Source of the DNA: Sutcliffiella horikoshii
Lineage (GTDB): Bacteria > Bacillota > Bacilli > Bacillales > Bacillaceae_I
NCBI GenBank assembly: GCA_001636495.1
Contig: KV440964.1
Span: 1,504,666 to 1,568,665, forward strand
Length of the DNA: 64,000 bases
Reading direction: 5' to 3'
The notes under the pieces were generated by a model, which made no database searches, had not been told where the DNA came from, and saw nothing but the letters and a program-made list of their open reading frames with translations. Each line of letters starts with the position of its first letter. Position 1 is the stretch's first letter. A program made the translations under genes and the position numbers. Shown here piece by piece: positions 44,670 to 52,789 of this stretch.

Positions 44670-45960
44670 CTATGAAGCAGAATGCGCCTTACTTGGGTGC
44701 ATCCTTATTGATAACAGCATATTGAACGAGTTAGCAGTAAAGGCCGAACACTTTCAGCACTATCAAAATAAAGAATTGTTTACGGCCATGAAAAAGATAG
44801 GTGAAAAGGGTGAACCGATTAATGCCATAACGATTATCGAATCGATTGGACGAAACAACCTTTCTCGATTAGGTGGAACGGGTCATCTTTCTCTCTTAAA
44901 AGAAAGTGTTCCTTCTATCCATGCATTCAGGAATTATGAAGTAGCTGTCATCGATGCCTGGAAGAAACAAAATATCCACAATATCTTGAAACCGATTGTG
45001 GATAAACAAGAATTTGACTCAAATGACATCCAGAAAATGATTAAGCAATTGAATGACATCGATAAAACAGGTACAAAAGAAAAGTTTGACCTTAAAGAGC
45101 ACCTGGTCCAAATGTATGAACTGCCACTAATCAAGAAGGAAAAAGGCTATTCCGGAATACCGAGTGGCTTCCAGGATCTCGATGACATGACAGACGGCTT
45201 CCAGGATGAGGACAGTATTATCATCGGGGCAAGGCCATCTATGGGAAAGACAGCCCTGATATTAAACATTGCAGCCAATGCGGGATATAAGGGTGCCATA
45301 CCAGTTATCTTCTCCCTAGAAATGAGCGCAGAGAGCCTCATAAAGCGCATGCTCTGTCTGCTGGGAGGAATAGAAGGAATCAAGGCCCGGAACCCTTACC
45401 ACTACTTTGATGATAAAGATCATGAAAATTGGGTGGCAGCCATTGGAGTGCTGGAACGGATCAACATGCAGATCTTTGATAATCCTGGCCAAACGGTGAA
45501 TGAAATGCGAGCTCATATTCGAGACGTGAAACGGGAGAATCCGGATAAAAAGGTTCTGGTGATGATTGATTATCTCACTTTGATCAAGCCGGAAGAAAGT
45601 CATAATGGAAACGCCCATCTTCAAGTATCGGAAATAAGTGCTGCATTAAAAGGAATGGCCAAAGAGTTTAAGTGTCCTGTCCTCACTCTTGCTCAATTAT
45701 CGAGGGGAGTGGAACAACGATCCAATAAAAGACCGGTAATGTCCGATTTACGGGAAAGTGGAAGCATAGAGCAGGATGCGGACGTCATTGGATTCCTTTA
45801 TAGGGATGAATATTACAATGCGGATTCTGACAAAAAGAGCATTTTAGAAATTGATATTGCTAAACAGCGTAATGGCCCAACTGGAAAAGTAGATATCTTC
45901 TACAACAAAAAGACACAAAGAATGCGGAATTTACATGACCGACACACAAACGTTAATTAG
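44659..45960 (+). CDS. dnaB: Replicative DNA helicase DnaB
   Basis: A 433-residue hexameric helicase. The N-terminal domain (NNYEAECALLGCILIDNSILNEL) is followed by a RecA-like motor: Walker A GARPSMGKTALI (near 195), Walker B VLVMIDYLTLI, and LAQLSRGVEQRSNKRPVMSDLRESGSIEQDADVIGFLYR. GTG 44659 lies 8 bases after CGGAG and is preferred; an upstream GTG at 44650 overlaps it. The gene unwinds phage DNA after loading by the previous gene product. Confidence 0.94.
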   Translation: MINNYEAECALLGCILIDNSILNELAVKAEHFQHYQNKELFTAMKKIGEKGEPINAITIIESIGRNNLSRLGGTGHLSLLKESVPSIHAFRNYEVAVIDAWKKQNIHNILKPIVDKQEFDSNDIQKMIKQLNDIDKTGTKEKFDLKEHLVQMYELPLIKKEKGYSGIPSGFQDLDDMTDGFQDEDSIIIGARPSMGKTALILNIAANAGYKGAIPVIFSLEMSAESLIKRMLCLLGGIEGIKARNPYHYFDDKDHENWVAAIGVLERINMQIFDNPGQTVNEMRAHIRDVKRENPDKKVLVMIDYLTLIKPEESHNGNAHLQVSEISAALKGMAKEFKCPVLTLAQLSRGVEQRSNKRPVMSDLRESGSIEQDADVIGFLYRDEYYNADSDKKSILEIDIAKQRNGPTGKVDIFYNKKTQRMRNLHDRHTNVN

Positions 45961-46186
45961 AAGTTGGTATCTGGATGCCGTTGATTACAACCAGGAACCT
46001 CTTTTATTACTTCTTGATTTCCTCATCTATGAAAAAAAGGTCCTAAGTTTCGATGATCCGGAAGAAAAGCTGCACTTCTACTTCCAAGAAAAATTTCGAG
46101 GAAAAATGAACGAGCATCTTACCCAATACAAAGCCAAACTAGAGGAGGAAGCTAGTGGAGCTAAGGAGACAAGTAATGCTTCATAA
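45935..46186 (+). CDS. Small phage protein, unrecognised
   Basis: An 83-residue acidic helical protein (SWYLDAVDYNQEPLLLLLDFLIYEKKVLSFDDPEEKLHFYFQEKFRGKM). The ATG overlaps the dnaB end by 26 bases. I recall similar proteins after dnaB in Bacillus prophages, without a function. Confidence 0.75.
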   Translation: MTDTQTLIRSWYLDAVDYNQEPLLLLLDFLIYEKKVLSFDDPEEKLHFYFQEKFRGKMNEHLTQYKAKLEEEASGAKETSNAS

Positions 46187-46298
46187 ACTCTCTTTAAAGG
46201 GAAAGCATGAGGCTGAAGACGGCCGGCTATTACGAGAGCTCACCGTGGAAGAACTAGAAACTGAGTTTAATAGAATGCAAGAGGAGGAGAGTCATTGA
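46176..46298 (+). CDS. Very small phage protein
   Basis: A 40-residue frame, MLHKLSLKGKHEAEDGRLLREL...ESH, after CTAAGGAGAC. It overlaps the previous gene by 11 bases and the next start by 4 (TTGA), a packed arrangement that supports translation. Function unknown. Confidence 0.55.
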   Translation: MLHKLSLKGKHEAEDGRLLRELTVEELETEFNRMQEEESH

Positions 46299-46846
46299 GA
46301 TTCTTAGGAATAGACCCAGCATCCAAAACAGGATTCGTGGTACTGGATGCACATTGTCAGGTACTACGAGCAAAAGAGCTAACCGGAGTTGGAGGTGTGG
46401 ATCCCAAAAGAATGGTCACGCTAATAAACGAGGTTGTGGACCACCTTAGACCTGGAGACGTAATATGCATTGAGGGATTCCCCTTTGACACACAGAAAGC
46501 CATGTTCGCAGGGGGATTACACCATGGCATTCGAAACGAGCTCTACAAGCGAAAATTAATCTATTATGAAGCAGCTCCAAACGCTGTGAAGAAATTTGTG
46601 AATGTTACCGGATGGACTGGAGAGGTAGGAAGCAAGAAACGTCTTACCGGTCCTCAAAAGAAGAAAGCAGTTATGAAAGCTGTGGAGGAGCATTTTGGTT
46701 TTACTCATTTCAGTGACAACGTGGTAGATGCTTATATCATGGCAAGGATAGCCATGGAATGCTTCTTTGTTCAAGAAACAAAATCTTCCTTACTATCAAA
46801 TTATCAGACTGAAGTAATCCATAAAATTCTAGAAGGAGCGTGCTAA
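46295..46846 (+). CDS. RuvC-like Holliday junction resolvase
   Basis: A 183-residue RNase H-fold nuclease. The acidic residues are placed as in RuvC: FLGIDPASKTGF (Asp), VICIEGF (Glu) and FSDNVVDAYIMARIA (Asp-Asp). TTG 46295 follows GAGGAGGAGAG. It would resolve branched DNA made by Bet-type recombination and replication before packaging. Confidence 0.88.
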   Translation: MRFLGIDPASKTGFVVLDAHCQVLRAKELTGVGGVDPKRMVTLINEVVDHLRPGDVICIEGFPFDTQKAMFAGGLHHGIRNELYKRKLIYYEAAPNAVKKFVNVTGWTGEVGSKKRLTGPQKKKAVMKAVEEHFGFTHFSDNVVDAYIMARIAMECFFVQETKSSLLSNYQTEVIHKILEGAC

Positions 46847-46848
46847 GA

Positions 46849-47268
46849 ATGCAAGTAACAGTAAAAGCGAATTTTAATAAACAAATAAAGGACAGTAAAA
46901 AAGAGCTCATTCAATTCTATGTAAAGGGAGAGGACGAGAAAAAGCAGGAGCTCTCTCAAATGACCCGTGAAGTGGTAGAGCTTCAGATTGATGGGGTAGA
47001 GGAAAAGCTGACGTGTGAATTCAGTAAGACCGCGAAAGACGGGAAGAAAACCACCCTGGAATTTATCGTCAAAGGTGACATTTCTGCAGAACAATCATTC
47101 AATTTCTACAAGAGAGCCGGTTCCGATGTCACACTGCACATTGTGGAGTCTCAGATGAGCATTGATGAGTTTAACGAAGCTCATGAAGGTATTGAGTATC
47201 AAGTGGATAAGGATGGATCTGTGAAGGTGGAAGACGGCCAGCTGACACTTGATGAGTACCAGGAGTAG
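46849..47268 (+). CDS. Phage protein, unrecognised
   Basis: A 139-residue protein, beta-rich with alternating charged and hydrophobic residues (VELQIDGVEEKLTCEFSKTAKDGKKTTLEFIVKGDIS), ending MSIDEFNEAHEGIEYQVDKDGSVKVEDGQLTLDEYQE. The tail repeats a [LI]-[ST]-[IL]-DE[FY] motif twice, possibly a sliding-clamp or SSB-type binding peptide. ATG 46849 follows AAGGAG. Not recognised. Confidence 0.75.
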   Translation: MQVTVKANFNKQIKDSKKELIQFYVKGEDEKKQELSQMTREVVELQIDGVEEKLTCEFSKTAKDGKKTTLEFIVKGDISAEQSFNFYKRAGSDVTLHIVESQMSIDEFNEAHEGIEYQVDKDGSVKVEDGQLTLDEYQE

Positions 47269-47293
47269 ATTAAAGAGCAGGAGTAAGCAATTA

Positions 47294-47512
47294 TCAAATC
47301 ATTTTAAAATGCTTAAATGCTTCTTTTAAATCTTTTTGTTTTACATCGGGACACGGATGTACTCTTGTCTCTACAGAGTATCTTCTATGTGAAACTTTTG
47401 GATTCAGTCCACATTCCTCTTTCATGTGAGCAATCCAACATGATTTAGGAGTATATCCATATGTATTCTTTACATATGTTTGGATTTGTTTATAAGTTGT
47501 CAATATAGTCAC
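47294..47512 (-). CDS. Small conserved protein on the opposite strand
   Basis: About 72 residues: YVKNTYGYTPKSCWIAHMKEECGLNPKVSHRR...RVHPCPDVKQKDLKEAFKHFKMI. The pattern YG-x-PK-x-CWIAH-x-KE is one I recall from a small, widespread uncharacterised family in Firmicutes and mobile DNA. Two cysteines and a His in the core could bind a metal. GGAG precedes GTG 47512; TTG 47503 is a second choice. It is oriented against the surrounding early genes, so it is probably expressed in the lysogen. Confidence 0.7.
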   Translation of the reverse strand: MTILTTYKQIQTYVKNTYGYTPKSCWIAHMKEECGLNPKVSHRRYSVETRVHPCPDVKQKDLKEAFKHFKMI

Positions 47513-47587
47513 TTACTCCGAATGAACTTTGTGCGAAATTACTTAGAGTTCTTAAAATAAGATAATACTAATACTGAGGTGAAGAAA

Positions 47588-47761
47588 ATGGACTTAGCTC
47601 TTAAAGGGCAAATCGTACACTTAAAATCAAAAGTGGTTAGTATAGGACTTAATGTAGAAGAGGATTGGCAGCGATTAAAATCACCAGAAAGGTGGAAGAA
47701 GGACATAGAGAAATACTCAAAATGCTGGATGAAATGGAGCCAAGACAATAAAAACTATTAA
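47588..47761 (+). CDS. Small phage protein, unrecognised
   Basis: A 57-residue basic protein, MDLALKGQIVHLKSKVVSIGLNVEEDWQRLKSPERWKKDIEKY... GAGGTGA lies 6 bases before ATG 47588; a GTG at 47579 overlaps that site. The stop overlaps the end of the reverse-strand Spo0E-like remnant. Function unknown. Confidence 0.6.
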   Translation: MDLALKGQIVHLKSKVVSIGLNVEEDWQRLKSPERWKKDIEKYSKCWMKWSQDNKNY

Positions 47762-47930
47762 GGTTTAGTATTTTTTAGTAACTCCTGATATTCGAATATT
47801 AATTGATCAAGCTCCTGACTTAACTTAATAATACGTTGATTTGTTAATCCGATAATTATCCCAAGCTCTATTAATTCTTTTTACGATATTCAATTGTAGT
47901 AAGCAATTCTTGCTTTGACATTGTGATCAT
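47758..47930 (-). pseudogene. Spo0E-like aspartyl-phosphate phosphatase gene, frameshifted
   Basis: From ATG 47930, five bases after GGAGGG, the frame reads MITMSKQELLTTIEYRKKN-stop. If one A is added to the AAAAA run at codons 17-18, the same strand reads on: KELIELGIIIGLTNQRIIKLSQELDQLIFEYQELLKNTKP-stop, 57 residues. LSQELDQLI is the hallmark of the Spo0E/YisI/YnzD family, which dephosphorylates Spo0A-P and so delays sporulation. The segment is 173 bases, one short of a whole number of codons. A true mutation or a base-call error in the homopolymer are both possible. Confidence 0.85.
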
Positions 47931-48086
47931 AAAACCCTCCAGGGAACAGGGATAAAAGAACTATATAATTTTATCATCAAATAAACGGATAAAAAAGGAA
48001 ATAGAATCGACAAAACGAATGAAAATCGACAGAAAAAACCAGGATTTCTCCTGATTGCCCAAGAAAATTATACCATAGGGGGAATC

Positions 48087-48524
48087 TTGGTGTCTCAATT
48101 ACAATTTAAGTTGCCGGAAATAGATAGAGAATTGACCAAAAAGGCTGTTGAAAGTGCTTTAGAAAAATATCGCTTTTATCTACTTACCATTCCAGAAGAG
48201 AAGCTCCCACGAATAACAGCATCATACTCACTAATACCACCTTCTAACACCAATGAGTTTCATTCCTCCACAGAAGAAGTGGTTATAGATCGAATAGATG
48301 GAGAGAGGGAGCGTATCGAATATATAGAACGTATAAGAAGGGCTGTAAACCGTTTGGGTATCAGAGAAAGAGAATTAATTATCAAACGGTACCTGGAAGA
48401 AGATGAAGTTTTTGACTATGAGATTTATAATGAATTAGGAATGAGTGAAAGAAAATACTACAGGTTGAAGGCAAGAATCTTTTATAAGGTAGCATTTATA
48501 TTGAAACTTGAAGTGTATAAATAA
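48087..48524 (+). CDS. ArpU-family late transcription regulator
   Basis: A 145-residue phage regulator of the ArpU family: FKLPEIDRELTKKAVESALEKYRFYLL near the start and RIRRAVNRLGIRERELIIKRYLEEDEVFDYEIYNELGMSERKYYRLKARIFYKVAFILKLEVY, a sigma-4-like helix-turn-helix at the end. It should switch on late (packaging/structural) genes. TTG 48087 or GTG 48090 both suit the GGGGG site. Confidence 0.9.
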   Translation: MVSQLQFKLPEIDRELTKKAVESALEKYRFYLLTIPEEKLPRITASYSLIPPSNTNEFHSSTEEVVIDRIDGERERIEYIERIRRAVNRLGIRERELIIKRYLEEDEVFDYEIYNELGMSERKYYRLKARIFYKVAFILKLEVYK

Positions 48525-48560
48525 AGGAGGAGTCTTAGGATCAAAGTTTTCCTAGGTAAA

Positions 48561-48592
48561 AAAACCCAAGAGTCAACATTCTTGGGTTTAAA
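48561..48592. terminator. Bidirectional terminator
   Basis: AAACCCAAG / CTTGGGTTT with a 10-base loop; seven T follow on the minus strand and a looser T-rich tail on the plus strand. It ends the arpU and protease genes. Confidence 0.85.
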
Positions 48593-48639
48593 TTATTTTT
48601 ATTATATCACTTGTAATGGCTAGTTTAAGCTTTTTTAGA

Positions 48640-49653
48640 TTAATTTAATAAAGATACAACTGTAATGAAAGAATAAAATGGTTTTGTCATTTTTGGTCCT
48701 CCATTAATAGTATTTCCATTTAACCTGTAAGAAGCATTATGAACCCCAACTACTTGATTAGATGAATTTAATAACGCAGAACCAGATTGACCATTATTTG
48801 TATCAATTTCGTAAAATGCAAGGTTTGTGTTTTCTTGAGTAACTGGTCCCGAATGCCCCCACTGGTTTACAAGTCCAGTTTCTCTTATTTTATCTCCTGG
48901 ATAACCATATATTTTAATTGTGTTTCCACTTATGTTAGTGACTTCTTTTATTGGTAGAGTTCCTACAACAGCCCCAATTTCCTGATTAATGTATTTATTA
49001 ACTTTAATTATTGCAAAGTCATATTGGCTACTTCCCCCAGTTTCTCTATAACCTTGCGGTATATAAAAATCTTTCATTGTATATGCTCCGAAAGAATAAT
49101 GAGAATCTTTTACTGCTGGAATAACTGTTACGTTTTGAACTTCCAAGTCATCTTCTAAATCTATTACACAATGTGCGTTAGTTAACACCATATCTTTCCC
49201 AATAACTGTTCCAGTACAAGTACCACCAATATTGTTTCCAAAATCCAGCATTAAGTAAGATATCATTTTATGAGGAGAAACACTAGTATTTGTCACTAAT
49301 TTCCTGTTGTCTGTACCTATAATTGCGTTAGTGCTAAATTCATTTGATGTATCTATAGGCATTAAAGTTGAGAGAGAATAGGTTATATTTTTTTCATTAT
49401 AATCAGGCACATTTAGATATATTTCCTCATTTCGATTATTTGATAAACCTTTACCTTTAGTCATTTTTTCTGGAAGTTTAATATTTTTCCTGTTTATTTC
49501 ATCTAATAACTCTGACACTTCAATAACTTCACCATTGGACGAAACAATATTATAGGGGTTATAGCCAACTGTATTCTCAGATTGATATTCCGCAAAACTT
49601 GTTGAAGGTGCTAACAGTAAAACTAACATAATTACAAACAAACATTTTTTCAT
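48640..49653 (-). CDS. Secreted serine protease, glutamyl-endopeptidase (V8) type
   Basis: A 337-residue secreted trypsin-fold protease carried as prophage cargo. Signal peptide about 1-22 (MKKCLFVIMLVLLLAPSTSFA), a propeptide to about 110, then the catalytic domain: His in VLTNAHCV, Asp in QYDFAIIKV and Ser in NNGQSGSALL. NTSVSPHKMISYL and TCTGTVIG recall the Bacillus Glu-specific S1B enzymes. The ATG at 49653 lies 9 bases from GGAGG; an ATG two codons further up is only three bases from it. It reads against the late operon and ends in a shared terminator, typical of a moron expressed in the lysogen. Confidence 0.9.
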   Translation of the reverse strand: MKKCLFVIMLVLLLAPSTSFAEYQSENTVGYNPYNIVSSNGEVIEVSELLDEINRKNIKLPEKMTKGKGLSNNRNEEIYLNVPDYNEKNITYSLSTLMPIDTSNEFSTNAIIGTDNRKLVTNTSVSPHKMISYLMLDFGNNIGGTCTGTVIGKDMVLTNAHCVIDLEDDLEVQNVTVIPAVKDSHYSFGAYTMKDFYIPQGYRETGGSSQYDFAIIKVNKYINQEIGAVVGTLPIKEVTNISGNTIKIYGYPGDKIRETGLVNQWGHSGPVTQENTNLAFYEIDTNNGQSGSALLNSSNQVVGVHNASYRLNGNTINGGPKMTKPFYSFITVVSLLN

Positions 49654-49721
49654 TAACATTTTCCTCCTATAAATGAATTATAATCCAATTATAGGAATTG
49701 ATAGAATTAATATACAAGTTA

Positions 49722-50102
49722 CTATTCTACTAATTGATACTTTAGTACTTTAGACTTAGGAGGGTTAGATTCTCTAATATAATCAAACCATATTCTTACT
49801 TTAGCTCCTTCTTTAAAATCGTCTCCAAATATGTTTCGATTGCCAGAGAATAAAATTACCTCATCATATTTATTTAGTAAGTCATTCAATGAAGGTGACT
49901 CAGTTTCTTTATATAAATAATCCTCATCCAAAATTATTGCAAATTTATTGTCATTAATTTTTTTTCCAACAACTCCTTCTATTATTCTATTATCACTAGG
50001 ATTATTATAATCAGTCATATCTTCATCAGTAGAATTAGATTTATTATTACAAGCACTAATAAAAATAGTGAGAATAATAAATATAGAAAAGTATTTAAGC
50101 AT
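49722..50102 (-). CDS. Putative lipoprotein, DUF3221 (YobA)-like
   Basis: A 126-residue protein with a lipoprotein signal (MLKYFSIFIILTIFISACNN; lipobox ISAC). The mature part, about 105 residues, ends FKEGAKVRIWFDYIRESNPPKSKVLKYQ, which fits the DUF3221 pattern of YobA-like lipoproteins (GxKVxVWxDxIxESxPxx). AAGGAG precedes ATG 50102. It lies 69 bases upstream of the protease in the same direction, so both envelope/secreted proteins are probably one cargo operon. Confidence 0.75.
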   Translation of the reverse strand: MLKYFSIFIILTIFISACNNKSNSTDEDMTDYNNPSDNRIIEGVVGKKINDNKFAIILDEDYLYKETESPSLNDLLNKYDEVILFSGNRNIFGDDFKEGAKVRIWFDYIRESNPPKSKVLKYQLVE

Positions 50103-50227
50103 GATACCACTCCTTAGAGAAATATTTATTATTAAACTATTACAAATATATGATAAATTCAATAAAAATCAGATTGAATGTTTCCAAAGGAAAATGTCAG
50201 CATTATGTTAGAAATTTGGCAAACACA

Positions 50228-50315
50228 AGGCAGAGCATTCCTTTTTATAGGTGTTATTATGATATTAGCGAAATATATCAAGAGGGCATCACTCAGGTTT
50301 GAGTGATGTCTTTTT
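50228..50315 (+). repeat. 88-bp direct repeat with terminator, copy A
   Basis: Shares with 52790-52876 the words AGGCAGAGCATT, GTTATTATG, GAAATATATCAAGAGGGC and a closing hairpin GGCATCACTCA / TGAGTGATGTC plus TTTTT. It lies 60 bases before the first cargo gene to the right. Confidence 0.85.
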
Positions 50316-50374
50316 GAATGACAGGAAGTAATAATGTCTCTTTTTGAAGAATTTTATTTTTAAGGGGGGATTTT

Positions 50375-50662
50375 ATGTTTGTTGAAGAAGCGAAAGAAAA
50401 AATACAAAGGTTAGAAGAATACATAAATAAAATAGAAACCTATCAACCTGAAACTCTGGAACAAGAGTCAATTTTTAGATACGTTCTATTAGAAAGTGTG
50501 ACAAAAATAACCAAGGAACTAAATGATGAAAGATATAGAATTGGTAATAGAAAATTGGTTACTAATGATATCTCAGACATTATAAAATCTAAACCTCAAG
50601 ATGAAATGCATGAAATGGCAAGGAAGAGGTTCCTAAGAAATAGGAAAAGAATGATTAATTAA
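50375..50662 (+). CDS. Cargo protein, coiled-coil, unrecognised
   Basis: A 95-residue charged helical protein (EEAKEKIQRLEEYINKIETYQPETLEQESIFRYVLLES...) with a basic C-terminus RKRFLRNRKRMIN. AAGGGGGGA lies before the ATG. First gene after repeat copy A, 70 bases before the 361-residue gene. No family recognised; AT-rich like the rest of the cargo. Confidence 0.75.
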   Translation: MFVEEAKEKIQRLEEYINKIETYQPETLEQESIFRYVLLESVTKITKELNDERYRIGNRKLVTNDISDIIKSKPQDEMHEMARKRFLRNRKRMIN

Positions 50663-50732
50663 AGTGGACTAATAATGGAATATTGGTAAAATAAAATTAA
50701 TACATAGATGTTAATTAAGGGGGAAGGAATAA

Positions 50733-51818
50733 TTGCTTAGAATACAGAATATTTCTTTAATTAAGGATATTGTTGGTCTACCTAAAGAAACACTAATTGA
50801 TATTTGTACTCAAGCAGATCTAGCGACAGAAGGTACAGTAAGTGACTTGGCTTATAGGATATGGGAAAATATTAGAGAAGATGATGATGCTCAAATTAGG
50901 GTCTTAGAGAGTGTGGCAAGTAGAATTCTGGCTGGTAAGACTGCTGTAACATGGTATAGTTCTGTCGGTGAAGGTGCATTAAGAGGAGCAAAAGACATCA
51001 TTATAGAACAGAGTCCGTTTAATCCCTTTGAAAACGTGGTATTACCTCCAATAGAACAATTAACTAACAATCCTGTATTAATTGGAGCAGCAAATGGCAA
51101 TACTGAAAATCAATATTACCTTCGTTTTATTTACAAAGCTGGTCTTGTTCGAGATTATTATAGGGATGTTGAATCTCGACCTATTACAAAGCTTTGTACT
51201 GTCTTTATAAATGAGGAAACTGGTATTATAGAAGTTAGAGCTGAGCCTAAAATAGCAAAGGCAATAGCAATAAGTTTATTTGAAATTCTAAGACAGCGAA
51301 CTTTAATGGAACAACATCAAGTCTTAGCACCTTTTGGTAATGATATAGAGGTTCTTGCGGATGCATTAGCCGGAGAAGTTATAGATACAGAATCAAAACC
51401 TGAAGAAACTTTGTTGGACGATTTCAATACAGATCAAGCTGAAGCAATTGTCGAGATACTAGCTGCGTTGGATAGTTATTTTGATGATGAAGACTCAGAA
51501 GCTTTGGAAGAGAATCTAATAGCTGCAAGAGAAGTTTTGGGTGAAGATCTCTTAGGGACTCCACTTACTGCAATTATATTAGCGGGGCTACAAAGGGTAT
51601 CGATGGGTTCAAAAAAAGAGCTTCGAGGACAACCTTTATATGATTTCTTAAGACCCCATTTACAACATCAAACTGGCTTTATTAGGTTTTCTATTCCTGA
51701 AAATGGAGTAGTTCAACCTTATACGATAAGAGTAGGGACAAAAGCAAATAGTATAGTTTTTGTTACTCCAGCCACAGAAAACGTAATAAATTATGTACGA
51801 GAAAAGATTCTAATATGA
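50733..51818 (+). CDS. Cargo protein of 361 residues with SAP-like N-terminus, unrecognised
   Basis: Residues about 14-48 (LPKETLIDICTQADLATEGTVSDLAYRIW) have the L-x3-L-x2-LC-x6-G-x4-L-x-RI spacing of a SAP-type DNA/RNA-binding helix pair. Residues 60-190 are mixed alpha/beta, 190-290 include an acidic helical part (LDDFNTDQAEAIVEILAALDSYFDDEDSEALEEN), and the end is beta-rich (GFIRFSIPENGVVQPYTIRVGTKANSIVFVTPATENVINYV). No catalytic motif is evident. AAGGGGGAAGG precedes TTG 50733. The next gene begins 35 bases downstream. I do not recognise the family; a sensor or nucleic-acid-binding role is a guess. Confidence 0.8.
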   Translation: MLRIQNISLIKDIVGLPKETLIDICTQADLATEGTVSDLAYRIWENIREDDDAQIRVLESVASRILAGKTAVTWYSSVGEGALRGAKDIIIEQSPFNPFENVVLPPIEQLTNNPVLIGAANGNTENQYYLRFIYKAGLVRDYYRDVESRPITKLCTVFINEETGIIEVRAEPKIAKAIAISLFEILRQRTLMEQHQVLAPFGNDIEVLADALAGEVIDTESKPEETLLDDFNTDQAEAIVEILAALDSYFDDEDSEALEENLIAAREVLGEDLLGTPLTAIILAGLQRVSMGSKKELRGQPLYDFLRPHLQHQTGFIRFSIPENGVVQPYTIRVGTKANSIVFVTPATENVINYVREKILI

Positions 51819-51853
51819 TAATATTAATATAAAAACAATGGAGGTGACTGTAT

Positions 51854-52258
51854 ATGGCAAATAAATGGGATATTGATTATTGGGTTGAAGGTAGAGTACG
51901 CTCGATGGTTAAAAGTTTTTATCCTACAATTGTCGCTAGAGATACAGACCTCCCATTGCCTATTGTTTTTGAGAGACTATTGGAAATGTACCAAGATGAG
52001 AAATTAGATTTAAAGTGGGAAATTAGATGCCCTGATTGTCATTATACTCTTGAAACACTAGATACTTTTCCACTAATAAATGATAATGACATATTTTATT
52101 GTAATTTTGAAGAGGAAAATAAAGAGCTTACCGTGGATAATGTGTATCCAGTATTTGAAATAAGTCCCGATTATAGAAAAGCTGTACGAGGTAAAAATAT
52201 ACAGTCTCAAAAAAAAAAAACATTAAGAGACAAGCAAATCCTAGCCCACCAACTATAG
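51854..52258 (+). CDS. Cargo zinc-ribbon protein, 5' part of a probably split gene
   Basis: 134 residues to the first stop. IVFERLLEMYQDEKLDLKWEIRCPDCHYTLETLD is followed by FYCNFEEEN: one CPDC pair and a further Cys, a degenerate zinc ribbon after a possible winged helix. GGAGGTGACTG precedes the ATG. The last 18 residues follow a run of 12 A (52209-52220); a -1 shift at that run joins the frame to the next open frame without a break, giving about 292 residues. So this is probably the N-terminal half of one protein. Confidence 0.75.
   Translation: MANKWDIDYWVEGRVRSMVKSFYPTIVARDTDLPLPIVFERLLEMYQDEKLDLKWEIRCPDCHYTLETLDTFPLINDNDIFYCNFEEENKELTVDNVYPVFEISPDYRKAVRGKNIQSQKKKTLRDKQILAHQL
52209..52220 (+). 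other. Run of 12 A at the junction of two open frames
   Basis: CTC followed by twelve A then CATT. One more A, or a -1 slip by ribosome or RNA polymerase, puts the upstream frame into the downstream one. Runs of nine or more A are known substrates for transcriptional slippage in bacteria. Confidence 0.8.
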
Positions 52259-52269
52259 GTGATGATGCT

Positions 52270-52731
52270 TTGCTCACGCCGAAAGGTATAGAAATATTAA
52301 GGAAAATGTCACCGGACTTTAAAAATTATTCTGATCGACGTAGTTTTACGATAAATATTTTTGAAAGTGGGAGTGAGCAGACTATGAGTAAGTATGATTT
52401 TAGAGGGGCTAAGTTAGATAATAAAGAAGGAACCCTTGCAATTGGAGAACATCAAACTATTAATAATGTTGTCTCCAAAGGAATTGAAGAAGTCTCCAAA
52501 GAATTAAGAGAAGAATTAATGAAATCTGATATTCCTCTAGAAATGAAAAAAGAGATTCAAGGTGCAATAGATGCAAGTGAGAAAGAAGCAAAAGAGGAAA
52601 AACCAAACAAAATAGTCCTTTCTTCTTTGTTAGGTACAATAGAAAAAGCAATTACAGTAGCAAGTGCAACCCCTACACTAATAACGGCATTTGAAAAGTG
52701 GAAAGTGTTTTTTGAGCCACTGATAGGTTAA
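52270..52731 (+). CDS. Cargo protein, 3' part of the split gene
   Basis: 153 residues from a TTG at 52270 behind AGGTGA, so separate initiation is possible; the frame is open back through the run of 12 A. A short polar middle (SKYDFRGAKLDNKEGTLAIGEHQTINN) is followed by an amphipathic helix (VSKGIEEVSKELREELMKSDIPLEMKKEIQGAIDASEKEAKEE) and a hydrophobic C-terminus (LLGTIEKAITVASATPTLITAFEKWKVFFEPLIG) that may contact membrane. Family not recognised. Repeat copy B follows 58 bases after the stop. Confidence 0.7.
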   Translation: MLTPKGIEILRKMSPDFKNYSDRRSFTINIFESGSEQTMSKYDFRGAKLDNKEGTLAIGEHQTINNVVSKGIEEVSKELREELMKSDIPLEMKKEIQGAIDASEKEAKEEKPNKIVLSSLLGTIEKAITVASATPTLITAFEKWKVFFEPLIG

Positions 52732-52789
52732 GAAATGCTCCAATACTATAAAACGTATCTAATTTCTTGGCAGACTTATGGCAGAATGT

